64,000 nucleotides of DNA from Chelydra serpentina (taxonomy: Eukaryota; Chordata; Testudines; Chelydridae), in assembly GCA_037349315.1 (NCBI GenBank), contig JBAIAC010000056.1, forward strand, positions 3,200,501 to 3,264,500, written 5' to 3'. A program made the translations under genes and the position numbers. The notes under the pieces were generated by a model. That model made no database searches. It was not told the origin of the DNA and saw only the letters and a list, made by a program, of their open reading frames with translations. Shown here piece by piece: positions 23,896-34,186 of the stretch. Position 1 is the stretch's first letter, and every line of letters begins with the position of its first letter.

Positions 23896-24435
23896 TATAA
23901 GTCCTTGTGTTAGATGCCTACTATAAGGCCTGAGCTAAAGTAGCAGGCAAGCTTTGCTGATGTAAACCAAAGTTAGCAAAAGTCAGGCTGTGAGCAAATG
24001 TAGGGACTAGCCTGCCTTAGCCGGGCAGCACGGCCTACACGACTTTTAACGGCCTGGTCACCAGTGCCTTACAGCCCACGACCCAGTACTGCCGCAACGC
24101 AAACTAACTTCTTTCCCAAGTGGATAAGCATGGGATGTGATTCGAGAAGGGAATGAGAACAGAGGCCAATTCCTGCTGACAGTTACACCTTTGTAGCCTT
24201 ATTGACTTCAGGGAGAACAGAGTTTTGCACAAGAATAGAGTTTGGTCCCTTCTGCTTTTTCACACCTGGTATAAGCAGAATCTCATTCACTTTCCTCCCC
24301 TAAACTCTGAGCACTTTAAGGAAAAAAAGATCCTTAATGGTTCTTATAAGATGCTGATTTTCAGTGAAGTATTTTTGTTCAGGGGGGCAGAGAACACAAC
24401 AGGGAATAGCTGTTTTGTCAACTCCTGGGCCATGG
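23896..24435. other. no gene seen
   Basis: Unassigned DNA between the duplicon scrap and the Harbinger element. Confidence 0.3.
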
Positions 24436-24799
24436 CTACTCTTGCAGTTGTACAGCGCTGTGAGTTAAACCCGTCTTCATACAGCTGAGTAGGGAAAGCG
24501 CTGCAGCCTGTCCACACTGGCAGCTGCCAGCGCACTGTCATGGCCACATTTGCAGCACTTGGAGCAGCATTGGGAGCGGTGCATTATGGGCAGGTATCCC
24601 ACAGAACACCTCTTCCCATTCTGGCACCGTGGGTTGTGGGAAGGGGGCGTGGGGTATGGGGCATTCTGGGTCCTGTCCCAATGCCCCGTGATGCATCGCT
24701 TCGCATCCCAGCAATCCCTGTGTTTCCGTCCACATTTGGCGCCATCTTTCAACGATTTCTTTGCAGCGCGATCTGTGCTCTGTTTCGGTCAGGGGGGAA

Positions 24800-26093
24800 A
24801 TGGACCCCGAACAGCTGAGGAAAATACTGACGAGTCTCGCCAGCACGTCACATTTGGCAGTCGAGCTATTCCTTAAGATCCAAAGTGACAGCGAGGAGTC
24901 TGACGATGACGATGATCTCGACTCGCGTAATGCATACGACACGAACTTGCTTGTGGCATTCACGGACATGCAGTGCACCGTGAAACGCCACTTTTGGGCT
25001 CGGGAAACTAGCACAGAGTGGTGGGATCACATCGTCATGCAAGTCTGGGATGACGAGCAGTGGGTGCAGAACTTTCAGATGAGAACAGCCACTTTCATCG
25101 GACAGATCCAGACTAACACGGCTACCCCTCTGATACTTGTTTCATGGGACTGTGTGAGGAGCTCGCCCCCGCCTGCGGTGCAAGGACACGAGATTGAGAG
25201 CTGCCCTGATGGTGGAGAAGCAGGTGGCTATTGCAATCTGGAAGCTTGCAACTCCTGACTGCTATCGATCGGTAGCAAACCAGTTTGGAGTGGGAAAGTC
25301 GACCGTTGGAATCATGCCGATGCAAGTTTGCAAGGCCATTAATCGTATCCTGCTCAGAAGAACCGTGACTCCGGGTAACATGCAGGACATTGTGGCTGGC
25401 TTTGAACAAATGGGTTTCCCTAACTGCGGCGGGGCGATAGATGGGACGCATATTCCTATTCTGGCACCACCCCACCTAGCATCCGCGTATATTAATCAGA
25501 AGGGGTATTTCTCCATGGTTCTCCAGGCACTTGTGGATCACCGTGGGCGTTTCATTGACATTAACGCAGGCTGGCCCAGAAAGGTGCATGACGCACGCAT
25601 CTTTCGGAACACTGCCCTGTTCCGGAAGATGCAGTCCGGGACTTTTTTCCCAGACTGGAAGATCACAGTAGGGGAAATTGAAATGCCCACTGTGATCCTT
25701 GGAGACCCCGTTTACCCTTTAATGCCGTGGCTCATGAAACCCTACACAGGGAGCCTTGACACCAGCAAGGCATGGTTCAACTACAGGCTGAGCCGGTGCC
25801 GAATGACTGTGGAGTGTGCTTTTGGTTGTTTGAAGGGCCGCTGGCGATCTCTATATGGGAAGCTGGACTTGGCCGAACACAGCATCCCCACGGTTATATC
25901 CACATGCTGTACCCACCATAATATTTGTGAAGGGAAGGGTGAAATGTTCACTCAGGTGTGGACCTCAGAGGTTCAACACCTGGAGGCTGAATTTGCACAG
26001 CCAGAGAGCAGGGCTATTAGAGGGGCCCAGCGTGGAGCTGCAAGGATTAGGGATGCCTTGAGGGAGCAATCTGAGGCTGAAAACCACCAGTAA
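24800..26093 (+). pseudogene. PIF/Harbinger transposase (DDE_Tnp_4 type), frameshifted
   Basis: Starts MDPEQLRKILTSL with an acidic stretch (SDDDDDLD) and the EWWDHIVMQVWDDEQW helix region. The catalytic domain is open from 25194 to 26093: first Asp in CGGAIDGTHIPIL, second Asp in WPRKVHDARIFRNT, Glu in CRMTVECAFGCLKGRW, so the DDE triad is kept. Two lesions break the frame between the parts: a 47-nt gain at 25099-25145 with a TTTCAT duplication, and loss of one base in the GCCTGCGG stretch near 25170. Together they account for the frame change. The normal role would be cutting and joining of the element ends. Confidence 0.85.
25099..25139 (-). mobile_element. 41-bp insert inside the transposase
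   Basis: CAGACTAACACGGCTACCCC is the reverse complement of the start of the dispersed family seen at 14797 and 53266. TTTCAT flanks it at 25093-25098 and 25140-25145. Confidence 0.7.
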
Positions 26094-26355
26094 TGTCTGC
26101 TGCCATACACGGCCCTGAAGTGAAGTGGTTCCAATGTTATTAGGAATCTGTCTTTGCTAAGCTGATTTGTGTTTGCTAAGCTGACTTGCGTTGCCTGTTT
26201 CTTTCCTGGGCTAAGGTATCTTTTACTTTATGCAATAATAAAGACTGTTTTCACATCCATTTATTAAAGAGAAAATACATGTATTAAAAAGAAACACAAC
26301 TGCTTGTGAGACAGAAAGGGCAAGGGGGTGGTGGGTGGTGTGGGGAAGGGTTCAA

Positions 26356-28620
26356 TCACAGGTTATGGTATGTCCTGCTCTCATACTCGGCCTTCCTGTC
26401 TGGAGTGCTGTGCAGTGAGTGCTGCACTTCAGGATGTCTATACTTCGGGATGGGGGTTGAGTGCAGTGGGTAAGGGTCATAGTTTCCAGTGCTGGGTGAT
26501 GAATCTACAGGTGTTGGAGGCATCTGGTGTGGGCGATAAGAACCTGGATGTTGGGTGAAGTGGGCAGGAGGTGACATGGGGGCACATGGCAAAGAGTTTT
26601 GGGACAATGGCTGCATGGGGGGGGCGGGGGCGGAAGTTCTCCGCCTGCATGGCGACGAGCGCCTGGATAGAGTCCACTTGGCGTGCCATGATGCTAATCA
26701 GTTCATTTGTGCTTTCCTGCCGGAGCTGTGTGCTTTGCCACCGGTGCAAAGCGTTTTCCTGGCGGATCCTGCTTTCGCTCTCCCTCCACTCCCAAGCCTT
26801 TTGATTCTCTTTAAGAGATTGGTTCATAACCAATGAATTTGGGCCCCACACTACAAAAAGGATGTGGATAAATTGGAAAGAGTCCAACGGAGGGCAACAA
26901 AAATGATTAGGGGGCTGGAGCACATGACTTATGAGGAGAGGCTGAGGGAACTGGGATTGTTTAGCCTGCAGAAGAGAAGAGTGAGGGGGGATTTGATAGC
27001 TGCTTTCAACTACCTAAAAGGGGGTTCCAAAGAGGATGGATCTAGACTGTTCTCAGTGGTAGAAGATGACAGAACAAGGAGTAATGGTCTCAAGTTGCAG
27101 AGGGGGAGGTTTAGGTTGGATATTAGGAAAAACTTTTTCACTAGTAGGGTGGTGAAGCACTGGAATGGGTTACCTAGGGAGGTGGTGGAATCTCCTTCCT
27201 TAGAGGTTTTTAAGGTCAGGCTTGACAAAGCCCTGGCTGGGATGATCTAGTTGGGGTTGGTCCTGCTTTGAGCAGGGGATTGGACTAGATGACCTCCTGA
27301 GGTCCCTTCCAACCCTGAGATTCTATGATTCTATGATAACTTCCTGCAGCATGTCTTCTTTCGTTCTTCTGGGCCTCTTCCTGAGCCTTTGGAGTCTCTC
27401 AGCCGGTGATAAGATGGACGGCAGAGATCTCAAGGTTGCATCTGTGAAGGCAAAATGCAACACTTAACAGAGGCAGCATTGTTTTATGCCAGACAGAGCA
27501 ATGATTCCCCCACACTTAAGGAGGGCACACACAGTCTACAAAACAGCACAATTTTCCCATCCCACACAGAGCGCACAGAACCCCAAAATGGTGAGTAAGC
27601 ACAGGGTCAAGGGGGACTGGTTGTTTCATGGATGTACTGTCCGACAGGTTTCTGTGCCTTGGGGAGAGCCAACAGCTGCAGGGGGCACCTACACTGAACA
27701 CTGTCCCCACATTTTCCACAGGAGTTCCTCCTGGAAGATATCTTGCTGCTGAGGGTGACCGGGGAAGCAAGGGAGGGTCTTCTACTGCAATGCGGCTTCC
27801 GCCCTGGCCCATATGCAGCTTGCCTGTGTGCAGCAATGGTCCCCCTGCCCCTCGCGGCACAGTGGCGTGGACACATTAGCCTTACTGGGACAAGGACCAC
27901 GGCTGCTCTCCCAATAAACCTGCGCAAGCGCATTGCCCATGCTCTAGATGAAACTTTCAAAAAGATTACAGTGGCCGATTACCGCGATGTGATAGACCAC
28001 ATCAATGCTCTATTCCGCATCTAGGCATGCATGCAGCCTAAACCCTCCTTGCCCAAGGACCCCGCACCGAAAAAACTCCTTCCCGAAAAAAAAGCTGCTT
28101 ACCACGAACATGCTCTTCTCTTTCTCCTCCACCGCGTACCGGCTGCTGCAACTGGCTCCCTTCCTCCCGGCTCGAGAAGAGCTCCTGGCTGCATGCCCCC
28201 AGGGAGTTAGGGGTGTCTCCCCCATCCCCAGCACCCTCACTCCTGCTTTCTTCCAACCCCCCTCCTCCTCCTCTTCCCGCTCTCCCGTGTCCACAGTGGT
28301 GCTCGGAATGGAGGTGGGGTCGCCCCCAAGTATTGTGTCCAGCTCTTTGTAAAATCGGCAGGTTGTGGGGGGAGCACCCGAGCAGCTGTTTGCCTCGCAG
28401 GCTGTGCGGTAGGCACTCCGCAGCTCCTTCACTTTTATCCTGAGGTGCGTCCCGGTCATGGCCCCTTTCTATCATGGCCCTTGATATCTGGCCAAAAGTA
28501 TCGAAATTCCTCCAGCTGGAGCGCAGCTGGGACTGGACAGCTTCCTCCCCCCCAAACACTGATGAGGTCTAGCAACTCGCTATTGCTCCATACTGGGGCT
28601 TGTCTGGCACGTGGAGGCAT
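26356..28620 (-). pseudogene. Myb/SANT-like DNA-binding gene of the Harbinger element, broken
   Basis: The first part begins MPPRARQAPVWSNSELLDLI at 28620 and continues in other frames through SQLRSSWRNFDTFGQISRAM and KELRSAYRTACEANSCSG (to about 28010), the trihelix/SANT-like region that helps transposase bind DNA or enter the nucleus in this superfamily. A later exon starts at a CAG acceptor near 27442 (LSPAERLQRLRKRPRRTKED), is split by the CR1, then resumes with ENQKAWEWRESESRIRQEN and ends near 26356. At least two frameshifts plus the CR1 make it a pseudogene. Confidence 0.7.
26830..27338 (+). mobile_element. CR1 lineage 'a' 3' part in the Myb/SANT-like gene
   Basis: 128-codon ORF2 C-terminus open from 26864 to 27250 ([20 protein letters not shown]), ATAAC on both sides. 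Hardly mutated compared with the 34-kb complete element. Confidence 0.9.
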
Positions 28621-28784
28621 GGTTACTTGGAAAGATGTGCTGAGAGCACTCCACGCCTGGCTGAGCAAACAGGAAGGGGATATTTAAAATTCCAAGGGAA
28701 TTTAAAGGGTGGGACTGGCGGTTGGTCACCTGAGGCCAGGGCAGTAGAGCTCATGTCAGAGCTGATGATCACACATTCTAAGAT

Positions 28785-28880
28785 AGATAATACTTAGTCC
28801 TGCCATGAGTGCAGGGGACTGGACTAGATGACCTCTCGAGGTCCCTTCCAGTCCTATGATTCTATTCTATGATTCTAATT
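28785..28880 (+). mobile_element. CR1 lineage 'd' tail
   Basis: TGACCTCTCGAGGTCCCTTC and a final ATTCTATTCTATGATTCTA run. Confidence 0.8.
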
Positions 28881-30100
28881 GTGGAAGAGCTTGGTAACAG
28901 GATGGCCAGATGTGGTGAATCACTGGAGATTAACTACACAAACTGGGTATCATCCCACAAATAATATTTGGGTTCAATGTGAAAACAGTAATTCATTGTC
29001 TTCAGCCGGTGCAACACTGGGAGGCAGCTTTCAGAGCAAGACAGTCTAAAATACAATGCCACCCCATGTAATTTTCCCACTACTACTTCCTCTACTCCAG
29101 TGGATTTTACACCTGAGTGGTTTCCTTTTACATAATAAAAGCTGGCTGCCTCCCAGACTGCAGTCAGAGTGAGATAGGGTGTGTGGTGTCGCCATTCTCT
29201 GCCAGGGAGAGCGGCTGAATGTGCCGAGGTGGGGAAGCACAGGCAGAGGATGACAGAACCCCTCTCCCTCCCTGCCCTCGCCAGGTCAATCTGGGGGGGC
29301 ACTTGACCCCTCCCAGCCACCTCACACATGTCTCCTCTGGTAGTTCTGCCCCACCATTTCCATCTTGTCTATAAATAAAAAGCTCCTGGAGAAGGAGACA
29401 TAGTTCATGGTCCTCAAAAAAGAATGTTTGCCCAGACACTGGGCCGTGATGTACTCCCTGTTTGGGACACCATTTGTCCTGCTCATCGATAATGCAGCTC
29501 TGAGCTGGCTCCAGACAATGCAGGATTAAAATGCCTGCCTCACCCACTGGTACTTAGCATTACAGCTGGTCCGGATCCCGGTAGAACAGACGAAGACGTG
29601 AACATTCAATGAGTGCACCAATAGGTCTACTCAAAGGGGGAGGTATGAGAAGGAGTGTATTACCCCTCTGGGGTCAGCCTGGAGCTCCCAAACAGAACAG
29701 CCTGGGTGCAATGAAGATGACTCTCTGCTCCACCCTATTGACCAGTCAAACAACAAGAGGAAACTGAGCAAGGAGGAGGAGACTAGAAGCGGAACAGCCT
29801 AAAAGAAATGGTGATCTTCCTCCAGCTCTGGAAGGCTGGCCTGAGCAGGCACAGGAACTTTGTGTCCACTTTATTTTGCAGGATCCAAACCTGGATCTGG
29901 AGGAATACCCCTAGGTTTGTTGTTACATGTTCTCCTGCCCTGGGGCTTCATTCAGGGAAACACACTTCTTTAGACTAGTTAGTTTCCGACTGATGAAAGA
30001 CTGATACAGCAAGCGTGCTCTTATTTAAAACTAATATTTATTAGACTTAAGCAAACACAGACATAAGCAATAGCTTTAGAACATCCCAAATAATTACCTA
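28881..30100. repeat. left part of duplicon B (low-copy segment)
   Basis: 29430-30100 is collinear with 51660-51796 plus 52349-52890 of duplicon C, with no insertion at CTGCCTCACCCACTGG (29536-29551) where C carries a solo LTR. The 127-codon minus frame at 29547-29164 is not preserved in the other copies, so I do not call it a gene. 28881-29160 holds nothing I recognise. Confidence 0.6.
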
Positions 30101-30718
30101 TGTAAGCAGAGTCAGGATGACTCGGGGGAGGGATAGCTCAGTGGCTTGAGCATTGGCCTGCTAAACCCAGGGTTGTGAGTTCAATCCTTGAGGGGGCCAT
30201 TTAGGGATATGGGGCAAAAATTGGGGATTGGTCCTGCTTTGAGCAGGGGGTTGGACTAGATGACCTTCTAAGGTCCCTTCCAACCCTGATATTCTATGAT
30301 TCTATGAGCTCCACCCTGACATCTGGTGGTGAGTTGTGGAAAAGAACTTCAGGGGCTGATCTCATTTGCATAGGCACCCCCCCCAAGAGGGCTGTGTCCT
30401 CTCCCTTTGGTTCTTGAGTCCAGCGACCCTTACCTCTCCCCTCCCCATTTCCACCCAGACTGGGTGGGGAGGGCGATGTAACCCTCTGCAGATGAACTTT
30501 TGAACTCTGGGGCTGGACTTTTGGGTTGTTGGACTTTTGGGACTTTGGGTGACACTTGGGGTCGCTGGACTCAAGAACCAAAGGGAGAGGACACAGCCCA
30601 ATCTGCTTCGGGTGGGGGGTGCCTAGGCAAATGAGATCAGCCTCTGAAGTTCTTTTCCACAACCTGCCACAACTCACCACCAGATGTCAGGATGGAGCTC
30701 ATCCTGACTCTGCTTACA
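30101..30718. mobile_element. palindromic TGTAAGCAGAG...CTCTGCTTACA element, CCTA target duplication
   Basis: Two inverted arms (30101-30120 plus 30308-30427, and 30552-30718) share the LTR-like terminus of 1092-2279 and enclose about 120 bp (GCAGATGAACTTTTGAACTC region). CCTA lies at 30097-30100 and 30719-30722; duplicon C has the empty site near 52889. The left arm is split by a SINE. Confidence 0.65.
30121..30307 (+). mobile_element. Cry I-type SINE
   Basis: GGATAGCTCAGTGGCTTGAG and GAGTTCAATCCTTGAG boxes, tail ending TTCTATGATTCTATGA. Inserted between GATGA and GCTCC of the palindromic element. Confidence 0.9.
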
Positions 30719-32100
30719 CCTAAAATCTGAGAAGGTATTGAGCAATTAGCAGGAGGTCAGCAATGGCAGGACACTTCCCCACCGGGGAGTATGGTGTTAG
30801 GAAAAAGTCTCTCCGGATTGTTTCAGAGAACTACTCCAAAGCACACTGTATTATCTATAATTTTTACAAAACCTATAGCTCATACTGACCCCTACTGGGT
30901 CATCACTTCTCCTAATTTCAATCAACTGCCTATTAACACAACTTTCATAACAACCTTAGCCATAATACGGTGACTATCTTTCCTAACAACCTTAGCCATA
31001 ATGGGTGACTATCTTAAAGTCACCCAAACTCAAGGTCTCCATCCACTTATTTTCTTTCAGTCTCAATTTGTTGATTCTTTTCTCCCCTCCTCCCATTCTG
31101 GTTTGCAGAAATTGCAAACGTGCAGGCAATATTCAACCTCGCCTCCAAAAGCCCTTGTTCTCCAAACTAACCCTTAACTACATGATGTTCTATCTGAGTA
31201 ATTCATGGTGGCTGAATGCATACAATACGACTGCAATTAGCTTGATGAAATTCTGGGGTAACCCTCAATTCTGGAGTAACATTAGGCACCAAATTAGCTG
31301 TGTGAATCTGGGCCAAAGTGGCTGGTCAATAAGGAATGGAGCAGAAAGGAAACCCAGAAGGATGATATTATGATTCAGAAGCATTTTAATGTGAATAGGA
31401 AGAGAAGTACACAGACAGAGACAGAAAGAATTCAGAATTAAAATAATATCTCCAAGGTATCAAGAAGCTCTACAATGAATCATTGGCTCCAAGGTGATGC
31501 ATGTCACTCCAGATGTTCTTGGTTCTTCATCACAGCTGTAGAGTTTGACAATCAAGTCCTGTTTGCAACCATTTTAAGGTACTAGTTTCATCACAGTCAG
31601 AATCAAATGAGGGAAAGCACAATTTAAGCCAAGGACGAAACTACTTTTCCAGTAAAAACTTTATATAGCAACGTTGAAAACAGAAACAAATGGCACAAAT
31701 TCATGAAAGGACTAGAACATGTAGGGCTTCGTTCTCATTGACACAAAAACCTCTTTACATGACTCTTTAAGGAGCCTTCAAGTGAGTGTAAATGGTTTTT
31801 CACCCAAACTTAAGGCATCTGCTTCATTTACTATGTCAGATTGGCCTAAAGCGGCCTTCATGGAATTGAGATTCATACCTAAATAGATTATTCTAGAAGA
31901 AGCAGAGAGTATAGAAGGCAGTAGATGAAACAGTCAATACGTGTAACCTGGGAAATAGAGATGTGGGGCAGATTTACTGAGATGCTGAGCACTCACAGCT
32001 CCCATGGGAGCCGAGGGTGCTCTGCATTTCTGAAAGCCATTGCCCATAAACTCCTACATAAATCTTGCTTAACAGTTCCTAGTCTTTCCGTGTTCCGGGT
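30719..32100 (-). repeat. duplicon B, region downstream of gene copy B
   Basis: Collinear with 52890-54616 of duplicon C apart from two insertions in C. No gene. Confidence 0.65.
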
Positions 32101-32328
32101 CTATTCCTCCTGGGCGAAACATGGCCAACCCTTTCAATAGCTATATCCCCAGCCCCAATGGCAAGGATAAGGGTACCAACAACCTTTGGGATAGCCCCAA
32201 CAACACTTGTATGGCCTTTGGTAGCACCATGGCTTACAGGAGCCGTAACCTCTGGAAACACACCAGCCCCCATAATAGTAGGCTGCCATATAATACAATT
32301 AATCACTAAAGTTTTTGTTGAAAATCAT
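32101..32328 (-). pseudogene. EDC-like gene copy B, dead
   Basis: Same exon 2 as copies A and C, with the TTTCAG acceptor and 21-nt leader kept. The start codon is present but the third residue context has changed (MIF), a G-to-T change makes codon 10 a stop (TAA), and a second stop (TGA for a Gly codon) lies near the end. A 3-nt in-frame gain follows the first stop. Between the stops the W/Y/C-rich core (KPWCYQRPYKCCWGYPKGCW) is still clear. The promoter and exon 1 are missing (see the deletion at 33516). Confidence 0.85.
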
Positions 32329-34082
32329 CTTTCTGTGTCGGAAGTAAACCTGAAACACACAGAAGGGAAAAGACTCAACATAATGCACTAGTGGAGTAAA
32401 AGATTCAATGCTCAGTTACTACTGTTTTGAAGGCCATGGAGAGAGAGAGAGAGAGATGGAACAAGGAAATGATGAGCCAGACCCTCAGTTCCTGGATACA
32501 TGTTCCTTCCTATTTCCACCTCCTAGTCTCCTTTTCCCCCTCACTCTTAACCTCCATCTTAACCAGCCCCTTTGATTCCCTCTCAATCCCTTTCTTTTAA
32601 AAATACTGACAGCAAAGTAAATATCTGGTATAGACTATTTCTATCATGCACACATGGGATTTTTATTCCCTTTTACAAATGATTTGTACAAAGGATGGCA
32701 GGGGCAAGTTTGTTAATGTTAATTTCCTTGAGAGGATGTAACCTCATCCTGCAAACTCCTTTTCTTCTGAATGACACAGAGTGGCAGTTTGGCTTCTAAA
32801 GCTTCTGAGCCAGCAATACTTGCTAATAAATTAATGGAAAACCATGCTCTTAAGTGTCCCTAGCCTCTGTTTCCCAGAACCTGTTCTGTTCACTCCCTCT
32901 GAAGCACCTGGCATTGGTCACTGTTGGAAGACAGGACACTGGGCTAGATGGACCATTGATCTGACCCAGTATGGCCATTCTTATGTTCTAAAATCCTTTT
33001 TTTCAAAACACAGTATTAGGAGCCAGATCCTGAGGAGGTAGATATGGGCACTGTTCAACTGAGTTCAAGGGTCTAGGCTAACTTATCCTAACTGTGGATC
33101 TGCATCTAACACTGGTACGAGTACAGGTAGAAAAATAGAAATTTCCATACTGGATCAGACCAGAGCGCCTTCTAATTGATTATTCTGTCTGAAATCTTGC
33201 CAAGTACCTTCTGCTACAGAATAAAGAAGAACACAGTGACCTATTATGAAAAAAACTGGGTACGTTTCATCCTAACTCCCCTATCTTAAAAGCTGAATAT
33301 GAAATTGTTCAAAGCTACCTATGGAATTTGAACACCTAATTCTTAATGAAAGTAAACTTGAACTTCTGTCCCAGATGCATAGGCACCTCTGAAAACTGCA
33401 GCCTTTACTTCTAAACCATGAATGCATCAGTATCTGCAATTTAACAACTACTGTGTTATTGGCAAAACCGTTTTACCGTGCCAATAATCACAAAGTCATG
33501 TGCAAGATTTAGTCAAATGGGACTCCATCCAACAACAGACAAGACTATTGTGGTTTTACAAGAAAATACAATTGATAAAACCCCAGATGAAATACAGGAA
33601 ATAGAGAGATCTGGCTTTCTTGGCCAAGGCTATGGGATAAACTGAGATTAATTGAAAATCTGACCAGATTTAGGGCATGCTGCAAGACCATTGCCTTACA
33701 GAAATCTTGTCTACCATGATGAGAAAAATGTTGAAAGTTTAACATCACTCCATAGAATGTTTCCTCTCACCAGGCAAGGGTGAAGGACCTGATTTTGATT
33801 GAAAAGCCCTGAACATCTTTGAATTTTAGAGCTGTGCTGATTTACGCTGGTTGATCTCCTGCCCTTAAACTTGAAATGGAATTTGTATAATAAAAAGAAA
33901 TGCAAAGCTTAGAAAATTCTGAGCTAAATATCATTATCTGATTAAGGAAATTACACAGGTCACCTTGACATGCATTTTTTAATGTGAGTCTATTACTCAA
34001 TAGAAGGGCATCTTCCAGTATCAAACTATTAATATCATAATAATCTACTACTTTGGATATGACAAACCTTAATGAGTATTTG
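32329..34082 (-). repeat. intron and upstream part of duplicon B, promoter and exon 1 deleted
   Basis: 32870-32992 is a CR1 'b' tail shared with copy C (55335-55493) but absent from A and D. 33130-33250 is the older intronic tail shared by all copies. At about 33516 sequence matching the intron side of exon 1 in C (CAAATGGGACT at 56062-56072) joins directly to sequence that lies about 800 bp further on in C (CCATCCAACAACAG near 56876), so exon 1 and the TATA box are gone. Confidence 0.75.
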
Positions 34083-34186
34083 AATCATAGAATCATAGAA
34101 TCATAGAATCATAGAATCTCAGGGTTGGAAGGGACCTCAGGAGGTCATCTAGTCCAACCCCCTGCTCAAAGCAGGACCAACCCCAA

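Larger units (their letters stand above)
24436..28745. mobile_element. PIF/Harbinger transposon, decayed autonomous copy (approximate limits)
   Basis: Two convergent genes typical of the superfamily: a DDE transposase on the plus strand (24800-26093) and a Myb/SANT-like DNA-binding protein on the minus strand (28620-26356). A CR1 (26830-27338) sits in the second. The terminal inverted repeats and 3-bp target duplications could not be located, because the right end is close to another CR1 tail; the limits are estimates. Confidence 0.75.

Noticed and set aside
24538..25014. 158-codon minus-strand frame opposite the transposase
   Set aside because: Shadow of the transposase 5' part; no motif of its own.
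34083..34115. CRISPR-like or satellite array of ATAGAATC units
   Set aside because: Four short units at the 3' end of a CR1; this is the normal CR1 terminal microsatellite.
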